Assembly (NCBI GenBank): GCA_018241765.1
Contig: JAFEDD010000003.1
Location: 40,073-98,323, forward strand
DNA length: 58,251 nt
Reading direction: 5' to 3'
Source: Pseudomonadota bacterium
GTDB lineage: Bacteria > Pseudomonadota > Gammaproteobacteria > Burkholderiales > Casimicrobiaceae
Shown here: piece after piece, positions 38,096-49,082 of the stretch
Layout of the letters: the number at the start of each line of letters is the position of its first letter
How positions within the stretch are numbered: position 1 is the stretch's first letter
Program-made: the position numbers and the translations under genes
The notes under the pieces: generated by a model
Databases searched by the model: none
What the model saw: the letters and a program-made list of their open reading frames with translations, nothing else
Told to the model about the DNA's origin: nothing

Positions 38096-38742
38096 TCGCC
38101 GAGATCATCGGGTTCTTCACCTCGCTCGACGCCCATCTCACCACGCTGGCGCAGAGCTCGCCCGGGCTCTTCTTCGGCGTGCTCGCCGCCATCATCTTCG
38201 TCGAGGCGGGCGTCGTGCTGTGGCCGTTCCTGCCCGGCGACTCGATGCTGTTCGTGGCCGGCGCCATCGTGGCGCTGGCCGGGCTCCATGTGCACGCGCT
38301 GGTCGCGCTGCTGATCGCCGCGGCCATTCTCGGCAACCTCGTCAACTACGCCGCCGGTCGCTACGTTGGCGAGCGCGCCTTCGCCAACCCGGACTCGCGC
38401 ATCTTCCGCCCGATCTACCTGCAACGCACGCGCGAGTTCTATGAGCGCTACGGGCCGATGTCGATCATCCTTGGCCGTTTCGTGCCGATCGTGCGTACCT
38501 TCGTGCCGTTTCTGGCCGGCGTCGCGCCGATGCGCTATGCGACGTTCCTCCTCAACAACGTCATCGGCGCCGTGCTCTGGATCGGCTCGCTCGTCTACGC
38601 GGGCCATGCGTTTGGCAACGTGCCGTGGGTGAAGCAAAACCTCACGCTGATCATCGTCGCCATCCTGATCGTCTCGGTGCTTCCGATCGCGATCAAGCTG
38701 GCGCAGGAATACCGCCGTTCACGACGCGCGTCGCTGCCGTAG
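38092..38742 (+). CDS. DedA-family membrane protein
   Basis: A 216-residue SNARE-associated (DedA) family protein. The family motif E-A-G...F-L-P-G-D-S is seen in FVEAGVVLWPFLPGDSMLFV, and the second in GRFVPIVRTFVPFLAGVAPM, where the conserved arginines support transport of lipid carriers (undecaprenyl phosphate or phospholipid flipping) in other members. The GTG start at 38092 overlaps the secF stop as GTGA, so translation is coupled to the sec operon. It is followed by palindromic element copy 4. Confidence 0.9.
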   Translation: MIAEIIGFFTSLDAHLTTLAQSSPGLFFGVLAAIIFVEAGVVLWPFLPGDSMLFVAGAIVALAGLHVHALVALLIAAAILGNLVNYAAGRYVGERAFANPDSRIFRPIYLQRTREFYERYGPMSIILGRFVPIVRTFVPFLAGVAPMRYATFLLNNVIGAVLWIGSLVYAGHAFGNVPWVKQNLTLIIVAILIVSVLPIAIKLAQEYRRSRRASLP

Positions 38743-38756
38743 GCACGAAATTTTCA

Positions 38757-38882
38757 ATACAACTTTCGGCCGGAAGCCGCATCCATAGCGGGCTTGCAGC
38801 AACAAATACCCGAAAGTCGACTTTTCATGATATTGGCCGCCAAGCCCGTTATGGATGCGGCTTTCAGAGAAAAGTTGTATCG
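38757..38882. repeat. dispersed palindromic element, copy 4 (best terminal inverted repeats)
   Basis: Both outer ends are intact: ATACAACTTT at the left and AAAGTTGTAT at the right are perfect inverted repeats. The left core is CCGCATCCATAGCGGGCTTG and the right core CAAGCCCGTTATGGATGCGG, with one base unpaired, and the centre is AAAGTCGACTTT, a perfect palindrome. It lies between the convergent dedA and Na/Pi cotransporter genes. Confidence 0.9.
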
Positions 38883-38916
38883 AGATGTCCGGGCGAATGG
38901 CGCGCCCGTCGCTGCG

Positions 38917-40608
38917 CTACACGCGCTGCCGTCCGCCACCGGTGATGGTGACGTCGCTGCGCTCGTGCTCCACGGCGCGCAGGCGGCTCTCGGAGAGCGC
39001 ACCGGCGGCCTCCAGAATCGGGTAGGCCACCGAGCAGAAGTGCGAGTTGATGCGCTTCAGGTCACGGATCAGGTCGAGGTGCAGCGAACTCGTCTCGATA
39101 CTCTGCACCGTGTTGTCGGCGAGCCGCGCGAGGTGCTTGTCGTAGTTTTCCATCTCGAGCTCGCGGAATTTGACCTTTTCGGCAAGCAGCTTCTCGGCGT
39201 CGCCCACGTCGTTGTTCATGAACACGTTCATCGCCAGGCGCAGATTGGCGAGCAGCCGCGCGTGCAGATCGGCGAGCTCGGCGCGGCCGGCGTCCGAGAA
39301 ACTCCGGCTGCGCTCGATGTTCTTCGTCACCACGTCGTTGGCGGCCTTTTCGATGATGTCGCCGACCTGCTCGAGGTTGATGGTGACCGAGATGATGTCC
39401 GTCCACTTGCGGCTGTCGCGCTCGACCATGGGCGTGCGGCTGACCTGCGTCAGATAGAACTTGACCTGCTTGTACAGGGAATCGACGACGTCATCGAGGC
39501 GACGGATTTCCTCGGCCGATGCGCGATGACCGTCCTGCATCAGACGCCCCAGTGCCAAGAGCATCTGCTCGACGTAATCGCCAATGCGCAGCGCCTCGCG
39601 CGACGCGCAGGAGAACGCGAGCGACGGTGTCGCCAGCGCGTGCGGGTCGAGGTGGCGCGCGCGCGCCTCGTCCTGCGTGGCGGGTGCCGCCGGAATCAGC
39701 TTTACCGTGAGTGCGGCCACGCGTTCGATCAGCGCCACACAGATCGCACCGAGCACGATGTTGAACACGAGGTGGAAACCGATGACGACCTGCGCCGGTT
39801 CGAATCCGGATTCGCCCGCGATGTTGGCGAGCCCCTGCACGAAGGGCAAGGCCAGTAACGAGCCGCCGACCTTGAAGAAGAGGTTGCCCAGTGGCACGCG
39901 GCGCACTTCGGCGGGGGATTTCAGCGTCATCAGCACGGCGAGCGCGCCGCTGCCGATGTTGGCGCCCAGCACCAGCGGCAGCGCGGAGTCGAGCCCGATC
40001 ACGTGGGAGCCGGTGAGCGTGGCGACCAGCAGCACGACCGCCAGGCTCGAATAGGCGAGCAGCGTGATGGCGGCCGCCAGCACCAGATCGAGCAGTGGGT
40101 CGCCCGAGAGCGTCGTGAAGATCGCCTTGACGCCCACCGTCTGCGTGAGCGGCCGCGCCGCCGACACGATCAGGTGCAGCGCGAGCATCATGAGCCCGAG
40201 CCCGATGGCGACGCCGCCGATATGCTCGGCCGTGCTGCGTTGCTTCGACAAGAAGAGCACCACACCGAAGAAAATCAGCAACGGCCACAGCCAGCTCAGG
40301 TCGCGCGACAGAAACACCGCCGCGAGCGCGGTGCCGATGTCCGCGCCGAGCATGATCGCCAGCGCCGGCGCCGTGGCGATGAGTCCGCTGCCGGCAAAGG
40401 AGGTGGTCAGCAGCGCCGTGGCCGTCGAGCTTTGCAGCAGCGTGGTCACACCGAGGCCGGCCAACACCGCCATGAAGCGGTTGCTGACGTTGACCGACAG
40501 GAAGCGCCGCAGCTGCGCGCCGAACGCGCGCAGCATGCTGGTGCGCACGAGGTAAGTCCCCCACACCAGCAGCGCGATGCCGGCGAGGATGTTGAGCAAC
40601 GTCAGCAT
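38917..40608 (-). CDS. Na/Pi cotransporter with PhoU-like domain
   Basis: A 563-residue membrane protein of the Na/Pi-II (NptA) family. The hallmark QSSTAT (59-64) is present in the first repeat, with a partner region GANIGSGALAVLMTL in the second. About eight helices precede a C-terminal soluble PhoU-like helical domain (from about residue 340). The protein takes up phosphate with sodium; the PhoU part probably regulates it. ATG 40608 lies at the start of the first membrane helix. Confidence 0.9.
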   Translation of the reverse strand: MLTLLNILAGIALLVWGTYLVRTSMLRAFGAQLRRFLSVNVSNRFMAVLAGLGVTTLLQSSTATALLTTSFAGSGLIATAPALAIMLGADIGTALAAVFLSRDLSWLWPLLIFFGVVLFLSKQRSTAEHIGGVAIGLGLMMLALHLIVSAARPLTQTVGVKAIFTTLSGDPLLDLVLAAAITLLAYSSLAVVLLVATLTGSHVIGLDSALPLVLGANIGSGALAVLMTLKSPAEVRRVPLGNLFFKVGGSLLALPFVQGLANIAGESGFEPAQVVIGFHLVFNIVLGAICVALIERVAALTVKLIPAAPATQDEARARHLDPHALATPSLAFSCASREALRIGDYVEQMLLALGRLMQDGHRASAEEIRRLDDVVDSLYKQVKFYLTQVSRTPMVERDSRKWTDIISVTINLEQVGDIIEKAANDVVTKNIERSRSFSDAGRAELADLHARLLANLRLAMNVFMNNDVGDAEKLLAEKVKFRELEMENYDKHLARLADNTVQSIETSSLHLDLIRDLKRINSHFCSVAYPILEAAGALSESRLRAVEHERSDVTITGGGRQRV

Positions 40609-40818
40609 GCCGCGCTCAGCGCAGCGCGAGCGCGCGACGCACGGTGGCGAGTGGGGAATCGTTCGAGGTCGGAGCGGAGGACGCGGGACGGAACGGCGAT
40701 GGAGCAGGAAGACAGCACGGACATGGGGCGATGATACGCCCCAGATGCACCGGTGCGAAGGTCATGTGCCGATTTGCGCTGCGAACGATGGAAGCGGCCG
40801 CCGAGCCCATGGCGTCAG

Positions 40819-41673
40819 TCAGGCATGGCTGCGGGCCGCTGCGCGCGGCGCGACGTCGTCGGGCAGTGCGCGATACCAGTATTCGTAGACCGCTTGAAAG
40901 CCGAGCCGCTCATAGAGTCGGCGTGCCGGATTGTCGGTGGCGACCTGCAGATAGGCGACGCGTGCGCCCTGGGCTTGCGCGCAATCGAGATGCGTACGCA
41001 GCAGCGCCTCGGCGATACCGCGGCCGCGCCATGCGGCAGCGGTCGCCACCTCGAAGAGTCCGACGTATTCGCCGTCGCGAATGCCTACGGCGCTTGCGAT
41101 GCACACGCGGTGCGCGGCATCCTCGCCCGCCGCGCTCAGGCTGGCGAAGGCAAAGCGCGCATCGATGTGTGTGGCCGACATCAGCCACCGCGCTGCCAGG
41201 CCGCGCATTTCGGCCTCACCATCGCCGCGAAGGCTCGCGACACGGGCGGCCGCGCGCGCGAGGTCAGCCTCCTGCGCCAAGCGCACGTCGCCGCGTGCCG
41301 CAGGTGGCGACGGCGCGTCGTTCGGCGCGAGCGCGCGGGCCATGACCAGCGCGGCATCGAAGCGGACGTAGCCCAGTGCGTCGAGGCGCGCATCGAGCTC
41401 CGGGTCGCTGACGAAGGGCGTCAGGCGGAACACGCACGGCAGTCCGGCGCCGCGATACGCCTCGCGCGCGTCCGCGAGGTTCACGGCGAACGGGCGCCGC
41501 GAAGGGTAGAACGCGTTGATCGCACGTGAGCGCTTGGCGACCCCGGCCGACAGACCCACGCTCCACCCGTCGATCATCACGCCGCGCTCGGGGCGCGACG
41601 CGTTTTGCGACACCTCCTCCAGTCGGCACAGATCGAAGAGCTCCGACTTCGCGCGAGCGTGGGCGACGGACAT
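40819..41673 (-). CDS. GNAT-family N-acetyltransferase
   Basis: A 284-residue protein. The C-terminal domain (about 130-284) is a typical GNAT fold with the acetyl-CoA-binding motif TAAAWRGRGIAEALLRTHL and LQVATDNPARRLYERLGFQ. The N-terminal half (1-120, including GVMIDGWSVGLSAGVAKRSR) resembles the first domain of two-domain GNAT proteins but lacks a recognisable CoA motif. Substrate unknown. The start overlaps the stop of the preceding heme-binding protein gene. Confidence 0.82.
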   Translation of the reverse strand: MSVAHARAKSELFDLCRLEEVSQNASRPERGVMIDGWSVGLSAGVAKRSRAINAFYPSRRPFAVNLADAREAYRGAGLPCVFRLTPFVSDPELDARLDALGYVRFDAALVMARALAPNDAPSPPAARGDVRLAQEADLARAAARVASLRGDGEAEMRGLAARWLMSATHIDARFAFASLSAAGEDAAHRVCIASAVGIRDGEYVGLFEVATAAAWRGRGIAEALLRTHLDCAQAQGARVAYLQVATDNPARRLYERLGFQAVYEYWYRALPDDVAPRAAARSHA

Positions 41674-42317
41674 CAGCGCGCCCGCGCGAGTGGATTCGGC
41701 GTCGCCTCGCCGATCTTCGTCAACGTGTTGCGATCGGTATGGTGGAAGGGCTCGCTCTGCCCCTCGATGCTGAGCACGGTGTCCTGCGCGTAGCTCCAGC
41801 GGCCGTCGTCGTGGATGGTCACCTCGATGCGGAAGGCATCGGTGCGGAAGGCTCGCTCCAGAAACGGATTGGAGCAGATGCCATTGACCGTCGAGCCGCG
41901 CCGCGCTTCGAGTTCGAAACGGCGCGCGTCGGCCGTCGCGTGGCCCGTCGCGAGCGCGGTCTGCCCACGCGGGATCGTCAGCGTGTGGATGAGCGTGCCG
42001 GTGGCTGGTTCCCACAGCCAGTAACCGACCTGGCTGTGATAGGTCTCGACGTCGTCGGGCTTGGTGATGTGCACGTGGTAGAGCAGGCCGTAGAAGAGCT
42101 GCGGCCCGTTCGACTGCGGATCGATCGGTTGCAGCTCGATGCGCTCGACATAGCGCTGCTCGGCGGGCCCGTCGGCCTCGGGCTTCACATCGTGTCCGCG
42201 CAACCCCTGCCAGATGCCGGCCATCGGGCGCAGCGGGCCGAGGTTGGCCAGTGTGTCGACGTCGATGTCCTCGCCTTCGCTGAAGATGTCGTCGGGGTAG
42301 GTGTGTCCTGCGCCCAT
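41673..42317 (-). CDS. heme-binding beta-barrel (nitrobindin-like) protein
   Basis: A 214-residue protein resembling the nitrobindin/FABP-like heme-binding family: the early MAGIWQGLRGHD block replaces the family's GxWxGxG, and LFYGLLYHVHI and HSQVGYWLWEPATGTLIHT supply beta strands. The residue that would ligate heme cannot be fixed from the sequence. ATG 42317 is preceded by GGAGAAGC. It overlaps the acetyltransferase gene by one base. Confidence 0.7.
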   Translation of the reverse strand: MGAGHTYPDDIFSEGEDIDVDTLANLGPLRPMAGIWQGLRGHDVKPEADGPAEQRYVERIELQPIDPQSNGPQLFYGLLYHVHITKPDDVETYHSQVGYWLWEPATGTLIHTLTIPRGQTALATGHATADARRFELEARRGSTVNGICSNPFLERAFRTDAFRIEVTIHDDGRWSYAQDTVLSIEGQSEPFHHTDRNTLTKIGEATPNPLARAR

Positions 42318-42433
42318 GCTGCTTCTCCGTCCCGTGTGCGGCAAGCCCGTAGGCTACCCGATGGCGCGTCGGCGCGCTGCGGCAATGGCAGAGAATACGG
42401 ACTCGATCCGCCTTTCATTGAAATGACCCCATC

Positions 42434-43309
42434 GTGTCGCTGGTTCACCTGCAATATGCACTGCCGAAACGGCTGATGACCGAGGCGGCGGGCGCGTTTG
42501 CCCGCGCTCGCTGCGGCGCATTGACGACGTTCGCCATTCGCCGTTTCATCCGCCGCTACGGCGTCGCGATGGACGAGGCGTTGCAACCGGATCCGACCGC
42601 CTACCCGACCTTCAACGACTTTTTCACGCGGGCTTTGCGCGCCGATGCGCGGCCGCTCGCCGCCACGGAGTTTCTGTGTCCGGTCGACGGCGCGATCAGT
42701 CAGCTCGGCGCCATCGAGGCCGGCGAGATCGTGCAGGCGAAGGGCCGGCGCTATACGGTGGCCGAGCTGCTCGGCGCGGATGCGGCGGCTGCCGACTCGT
42801 TTCGCGACGGCTCGTTTGCAACGCTCTATCTGAGCCCCAAGGACTATCACCGCATCCACATGCCCTGCGCCGGCACGCTGCGCCGCATGGTGCACGTGCC
42901 GGGTGACCTGTTCTCGGTCAATCCCGCCACCGCGCGTGCCGTGCCGCGCCTGTTTGCACGCAACGAGCGCGTGGTCTGCCACTTTGATGGTGAACACGGG
43001 CCGTTCGTGCTGGTGCTGGTCGGCGCCACCATCGTCGGCAGCATCGCGACGGTGTGGCATGGGGTCGTCACGCCGCCGCGACGCAGCGCGCCGTTGCGGC
43101 TCGACTACCCGGCCGACGGCGCGCAAGCCGTGACGCTCGCGCGTGGGGCCGAAATGGGCCGCTTTCTGCTCGGTTCGACGGTAGTGCTGCTGTGGCCGCG
43201 CGGCGTCATCGAGTGGAACGGCGCGTGGCAGCCCGGCGGCTCGATTCGCATGGGCGAGGCCATGGGGCGCTTCGCCGCCGCACCCGACGCGCGTTCGGAG
43301 CAGGCATAA
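42434..43309 (+). CDS. psd: phosphatidylserine decarboxylase proenzyme
   Basis: A 291-residue membrane-associated enzyme that makes phosphatidylethanolamine. The self-cleavage site is LGST (246-249), where Ser248 becomes the pyruvoyl group. The processing triad D85 (PVDG) and H142 (YHRIHMP) matches the E. coli spacing. The start is GTG 42434. sufB begins 12 bases after the stop. Confidence 0.95.
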   Translation: MSLVHLQYALPKRLMTEAAGAFARARCGALTTFAIRRFIRRYGVAMDEALQPDPTAYPTFNDFFTRALRADARPLAATEFLCPVDGAISQLGAIEAGEIVQAKGRRYTVAELLGADAAAADSFRDGSFATLYLSPKDYHRIHMPCAGTLRRMVHVPGDLFSVNPATARAVPRLFARNERVVCHFDGEHGPFVLVLVGATIVGSIATVWHGVVTPPRRSAPLRLDYPADGAQAVTLARGAEMGRFLLGSTVVLLWPRGVIEWNGAWQPGGSIRMGEAMGRFAAAPDARSEQA

Positions 43310-43310
43310 G

Positions 43311-43321
43311 ATGCACGTATA

Positions 43322-43327
<6 letters not shown>
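43311..43327. promoter_or_regulatory. inverted repeat over a perfect -10 box before sufB
   Basis: ATGCA and TGCAT form an inverted repeat with seven bases between them and overlap TATAAT (43318-43323). A promoter here would begin transcription near 43330, next to the second sufB ATG (43331), making a leaderless mRNA. No -35 box is evident. Confidence 0.4.
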
Positions 43328-44827
<1,500 letters not shown>

Positions 44828-44857
44828 CACCAGGCGCTCAACGAACGGAACGAGACC

Positions 44858-45628
44858 ATGAACGATACGCAACCCATTCTCGACGTCGACGCGCTGCACG
44901 TCGCCATCGGTGAACGCGAAATCCTGCGCGGCGCCACGCTGGCGCTGAGGCCCGGTTCGCTCGCCGTGCTGATGGGCGCCAACGGCAGCGGCAAGAGCAC
45001 GCTTGGCCTGGCGCTCGCCGGCCACCCCCGCTACCGTGTCGTGGGTGGCGCGGCCCGCCTGGGTGGCGCCGACCTGCTCGCGATGAGTGTCGAAGCGCGT
45101 GCGCGGGCCGGACTCTTTCTGTCGTTCCAGGCGCCACCGGATATCCCCGGCGTCAAGAACAACCTCTTCATCCGCACCGCGCTCAACGCGGTTCGCGAAT
45201 CGCGCGGTGAGGCGCCGCTGGATGCCTATGACTTTCTCGGGCAGGCGCGCGCCGCCGGCAAATCCATCGGACTTCCGGACAGCATGCTGGGGCGGCCCGT
45301 CAACGATGGCTTCTCGGGGGGCGAGCGCAAGCGCAACGAGTTGCTGCAGCTCGCGCTGCTCAAACCGAAAGTGGCCGTTCTCGATGAGATCGACTCCGGC
45401 ATGGACGTCGATGGCGTGCGCGCCGTGGTCGAGCTGATCACCCGCCTGCGCGCCGAGGGCACTGCGTTTCTCATCGTGTCGCACTATCTGCAGATGATCG
45501 AGTCGCTTTCTCCGGATGTCGTGTTGCGCCTGGCCGATGGGCGCATCGCGGAACAGGGCGGCATTGCGCTCGCGCACGAGATCGCGCGCACCGGCTACGC
45601 ACGCGCGGCGCAGGTGGTGGGGGTCTGA
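44858..45628 (+). CDS. sufC: SufC, Fe-S assembly ATPase
   Basis: A 256-residue ABC-type ATPase with Walker A GANGSGKST, the SufC-specific LSFQAPPDIPGVKNNLFIR, signature FSGGERKRNE and Walker B VAVLDEIDSGMD. It drives SufB-SufD conformational change and is soluble. It lies 30 bases after sufB and two before sufD. Confidence 0.96.
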   Translation: MNDTQPILDVDALHVAIGEREILRGATLALRPGSLAVLMGANGSGKSTLGLALAGHPRYRVVGGAARLGGADLLAMSVEARARAGLFLSFQAPPDIPGVKNNLFIRTALNAVRESRGEAPLDAYDFLGQARAAGKSIGLPDSMLGRPVNDGFSGGERKRNELLQLALLKPKVAVLDEIDSGMDVDGVRAVVELITRLRAEGTAFLIVSHYLQMIESLSPDVVLRLADGRIAEQGGIALAHEIARTGYARAAQVVGV

Positions 45629-45630
45629 CC

Positions 45631-46830
45631 ATGGCGGTTGACACGGCCACGGGCGACGCGCTCGCGGCGCGCCACACTCTCGCCACCGGTGGCTGGATCG
45701 CCCGCAAGAGCGAGTCCTTTCGCCACCTGCCACCGCCAGCGGTTGACGTCTGGTTGGGTGGAGAGTCCGAGCATGCGACGCTTGCGCATGAGGATGGCTG
45801 GCAGTTGGCCACGGTATCGGGTACGCCACCCGACGCCGTCATCGCGCAGCGGCTCGATGCGACCGACCCCGCCGAGCGCGCGACGCTCCTTGCGGGCTGC
45901 GACGTGGTCGAAGGCGATGAGGCGGCGGCGTTCGTTTGGGCTCACCGTGCGCTGCTCCGTCGTGGCTTGAGACTCGCGATTGGTGCCGGCGAGAGCTTCG
46001 TCAGGCTCGATCGAGTGGCGCTTTGCCGGGTCGAAGCTCCGTTGCTGGTGCTCGACGTGGCGGAGGGCGCGCACTGCGTTCTCCACGAGGCGCATGCGCT
46101 CGCGCACGCGGCTGCAACGGTGCAAAATCTGCACGTCCACATCCGTCTTGCCCGTGGTGCTCGCCTGCAGCATCTGCGGCACGTCCCTGCGGCTGCCGAC
46201 GGGCAGATCGCGCACCACGTGCACGTCACGCTTGCCGAGGATGCGCACTATGCGCAAGCCCTGCTGGCAGTCGGCGGCCGCTATCACTTGCAGCGACATG
46301 TCGTTCGCCTCGAAGGTGCGCGTGCGGCAGCTCGCATCGATGGAGTGTTGCTCGCGAGCGGACAGGATGCGATCGAGCAACAAGTGCTCTCCCATCACCG
46401 CGCCGCGCATACCAGAAGCGGTGCCGAAGTGCTCGCGCTCGCTGCGGACGCCTCGCGTGTCGTGGGCAACGCCTGGACGCAGATCGCCGAGCGCTGTGAT
46501 GAGGCTGATGCACGCCAGAAATTGGTCGGCATTCCGGTGTCGGGGCACCCTCGTCTCGTGCTGCGCCCGCATCTGGAAATCCATCACGATCAGGTGCAGG
46601 CGGCACACGGCGCGACGGTGGGTTCGTTGCCGGAAGAGGCAATTTTCTTTGCCCGGCAGCGGGGACTCGATGCATCGGCGGCCAAGGCGCTGATCCTCAC
46701 GGGTATGGCGCGGGCGGCCCTGAGCCGCGGCGTGGACGACGAGGCGCTGCCGGACATGCTGCGGCTCGATGCGGCGCTCGCGGATGCCGTCGGCAGCCAC
46801 CTCGCGATTGGCGAGGACGCACATGGCTGA
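45631..46830 (+). CDS. sufD: SufD, Fe-S assembly subunit
   Basis: A 399-residue paralogue of SufB forming the SufBC2D complex. It keeps the core motifs (RHVPAADGQIAHHVHVTLAE and HHRAAHTRSGAEVLALAADA) and the C-terminal FARQRGLDASAAKALILTG. Less conserved than SufB, as usual. Its end overlaps the sufS start by eight bases. Confidence 0.93.
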   Translation: MAVDTATGDALAARHTLATGGWIARKSESFRHLPPPAVDVWLGGESEHATLAHEDGWQLATVSGTPPDAVIAQRLDATDPAERATLLAGCDVVEGDEAAAFVWAHRALLRRGLRLAIGAGESFVRLDRVALCRVEAPLLVLDVAEGAHCVLHEAHALAHAAATVQNLHVHIRLARGARLQHLRHVPAAADGQIAHHVHVTLAEDAHYAQALLAVGGRYHLQRHVVRLEGARAAARIDGVLLASGQDAIEQQVLSHHRAAHTRSGAEVLALAADASRVVGNAWTQIAERCDEADARQKLVGIPVSGHPRLVLRPHLEIHHDQVQAAHGATVGSLPEEAIFFARQRGLDASAAKALILTGMARAALSRGVDDEALPDMLRLDAALADAVGSHLAIGEDAHG

Positions 46831-48058
46831 CTCGGCGATCGATTTCGCGCGCGACTTTCCCGGGCTCGCGCAGGACGTGCATGGCGTGCGACTCGCGTAT
46901 CTCGATAACGCGGCCACCACGCACATGCCGAACGAGGTGCTCGACGCGGTGCGCGACTTCGAGACGACCAGCCGTGCCAACATCCACCGCGGCGTCCACA
47001 CGCTGAGCCAGCGCGCGACCGACGCGTTCGATGGCGCGCGTGAGCAGCTCAAGCGTTTCGTCGGCGCCGGTCCCGCGCACGAACTCGTGTTCACGTCGGG
47101 CACGACGGAGGCGCTTAACCTGGTTGCACACGGCTTGTCCGACGCGGGGCTTGGGCGCCCCGTACTGGCCGCGGGCGACGAGATCATCGTGACCGCGCTC
47201 GAGCATCATGCCAATTTCGTGCCGTGGCAAGCGGCCGCGCGCCGCAGCGGCGCGGTGTTGCGCGTGTTGCGCCCCGATCCCGAAGGACGGCTCCACACCG
47301 AAGCTTTGGCGCGACTGCTCGGGCCGCGCACCCGTGTCTTCGCGGTCACGGCGGGGGCCAATGCCAGTGGTGAGCGCCCGCCGTTCGAGGCGTTGCTGAA
47401 GATGGCGGCGGACGCGGGCGCGATGACCGTGCTCGATGCCGCGCAGGCGGTTGGCCATGAGGTGCCTGATCTCTCGTCGCTGGCTTGTGATTTCATGGCG
47501 TTCTCCGGTCACAAGATGTATGGACCGATGGGCATCGGCGCTCTCGTCGGGCGTCGCGAGAGGCTCGAGCGACTCGCCCCGCTGCGCCTCGGCGGCGACA
47601 TGGTCGAGTGGGTCACCGAGCAGCACACCACGTTCGCGGAATTGCCTGCGCGACTCGAGGGCGGCACCCCCAACGTGGGCGGTGCCGTCGGTATGGCGGC
47701 CGCGGCGAAGTTCATCGAACGCGTCGGGCGTGACACCATCGACGGTCACGTGTGCGCGCTGCGTCGATACGCCGTCGATCGGCTGTCGGAACTGCCCGGG
47801 GTGCGCGTGCTGTCGGCTGACTCGCCGCGCACTGCCATTGCGTCGTTCCTCACCGAGGACGCGCATCCGCACGATCTGGGCACACTGCTCGACCACCGCG
47901 GCATCGCGGTGCGCACGGGCAATCACTGCGCGCAGCCGCTGCTCGACTGCCTTGGCATCGGGCCGACGACGCGTGCCTCGTTTGCCATCTACAACACGCG
48001 CGCCGAGGTCGATCGTCTCGCCGCAGCCGTGGCCGAAGCGTTGCGGGCACTGCGATGA
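46823..48058 (+). CDS. sufS: SufS, cysteine desulfurase
   Basis: A 411-residue pyridoxal-phosphate enzyme releasing sulfur from cysteine for cluster assembly. Features include LDNAATTHMPNEV at the N-terminus, the internal-aldimine lysine in FSGHKMYGPMGIG, and the persulfide cysteine region RTGNHCAQPLLDCLG. It probably passes sulfur to SufU, whose gene follows with a four-base overlap. Confidence 0.95.
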   Translation: MADSAIDFARDFPGLAQDVHGVRLAYLDNAATTHMPNEVLDAVRDFETTSRANIHRGVHTLSQRATDAFDGAREQLKRFVGAGPAHELVFTSGTTEALNLVAHGLSDAGLGRPVLAAGDEIIVTALEHHANFVPWQAAARRSGAVLRVLRPDPEGRLHTEALARLLGPRTRVFAVTAGANASGERPPFEALLKMAADAGAMTVLDAAQAVGHEVPDLSSLACDFMAFSGHKMYGPMGIGALVGRRERLERLAPLRLGGDMVEWVTEQHTTFAELPARLEGGTPNVGGAVGMAAAAKFIERVGRDTIDGHVCALRRYAVDRLSELPGVRVLSADSPRTAIASFLTEDAHPHDLGTLLDHRGIAVRTGNHCAQPLLDCLGIGPTTRASFAIYNTRAEVDRLAAAVAEALRALR

Positions 48059-48525
48059 ACGAACCGATCGAGGATCTCTATCAGGATTTGGTGCTGGAGC
48101 ACAAGCGCGCGCCGCGCCATTTCGGCAAGCTGGCGGCGCCGACGCACGAAGCTCGTGGCCGCAACCCGAGTTGTGGCGATGACATCTCGGTGCAACTCCG
48201 TATCGCGGAGGGAGAGCTTGCGGAGATCGGATTCGTCGGGCAGGGCTGCGCCATCTGCATCGCCTCCACCTCGATGATGGCGGAGGCGCTCTATGGCAAG
48301 CCGTTGGCGGCTGCGGATGCCTTGCGAAATCGCTTTCGTGCGGTGCTGACCGGTGATGGCGACCCGGATGACGCCGCGCTTGGCAAGCTGGTCAGTCTGG
48401 CCGGCGTCCGGCGCTACCCCAATCGCATCAAGTGCGCGTTGCTCGGCTGGCATGCCCTGGCGCACGCCATGCAGCAACCGATCGGCGGTACCGCGGCACC
48501 CACCATCGAGGAGCCGGAAGCATGA
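48055..48525 (+). CDS. sufU: SufU, zinc-dependent sulfurtransferase / IscU-like protein
   Basis: A 156-residue SufU with ligands C40 and D42 (NPSCGDD), C65 (GQGCAIC) and C127 (RIKCALLGWHAL), matching the SufU zinc site. In Gram-positive systems SufU accepts persulfide from SufS. It overlaps sufS and sufT by ATGA-type junctions. No SufE or SufA is encoded in the window. Confidence 0.94.
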   Translation: MNEPIEDLYQDLVLEHKRAPRHFGKLAAPTHEARGRNPSCGDDISVQLRIAEGELAEIGFVGQGCAICIASTSMMAEALYGKPLAAADALRNRFRAVLTGDGDPDDAALGKLVSLAGVRRYPNRIKCALLGWHALAHAMQQPIGGTAAPTIEEPEA

Positions 48526-49064
48526 GAGGCACGCGCGAAAACGTGATCATCCGGCGGCCGGTGCAGGTCGAGTTGGTACCGTCCGGCACTCCGGTCGAAC
48601 TCGAACTCGGAATGATCGGTCAGATCACGCAGGCGTTGGGCGGCAACTATACGCTCGTCATCGATGGTCAGATGGTGCGCCTGAAGGGGAGCGATGCCGA
48701 CGCCATTGGCAAGGAGCCGCCGCCGGTCGAGGCAGCGGCGTCCGATGACGACGCGGATCTGAAAACGCGGGTGTGGCGCACGCTTGCGACTTGCTACGAC
48801 CCGGAAATTCCGGTCGACATCGTCGAGCTGGGCCTGATCTACGCACTCCATATCGAGACCTTGGCGGACGGCCGTCACGACATCGATGTGCAGATGACAC
48901 TGACGGCACCGGGATGCGGCATGGGCGACGTCATCGCCAACGAAGTGGCGGACAAATTGCGTGCGCTCGACGGTGTCGCCGACGTGCGCGTCGATGTGGT
49001 GTTCGACCCGCCGTGGGATCGCTCGCGGATGTCGGAGGCGGCACGCTTGACACTCGGGCTTTGA
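48522..49064 (+). CDS. sufT: SufT, putative Fe-S maturation factor
   Basis: A 180-residue protein with the SufT/DUF59 (MIP18-like) domain: LATCYDPEIPVDIVELGLIY and LTAPGCGMGDVIANEVADKL, preceded by a shorter domain of about 75 residues starting at the ATG 48522. The conserved cysteine of the DUF59 fold is in APGCGMG. It ends the suf operon; convergent with yacG 18 bases later. Confidence 0.92.
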   Translation: MRGTRENVIIRRPVQVELVPSGTPVELELGMIGQITQALGGNYTLVIDGQMVRLKGSDADAIGKEPPPVEAAASDDDADLKTRVWRTLATCYDPEIPVDIVELGLIYALHIETLADGRHDIDVQMTLTAPGCGMGDVIANEVADKLRALDGVADVRVDVVFDPPWDRSRMSEAARLTLGL

Positions 49065-49082
49065 GCGGCAGCCAGCGCGGCT

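Noticed and set aside
38757-38882. The palindromic elements as simple intrinsic terminators
   Set aside because: They lack a T run in the right place, share sequence far beyond a stem, and one copy is between divergent genes. Terminator activity as a side effect is still possible.
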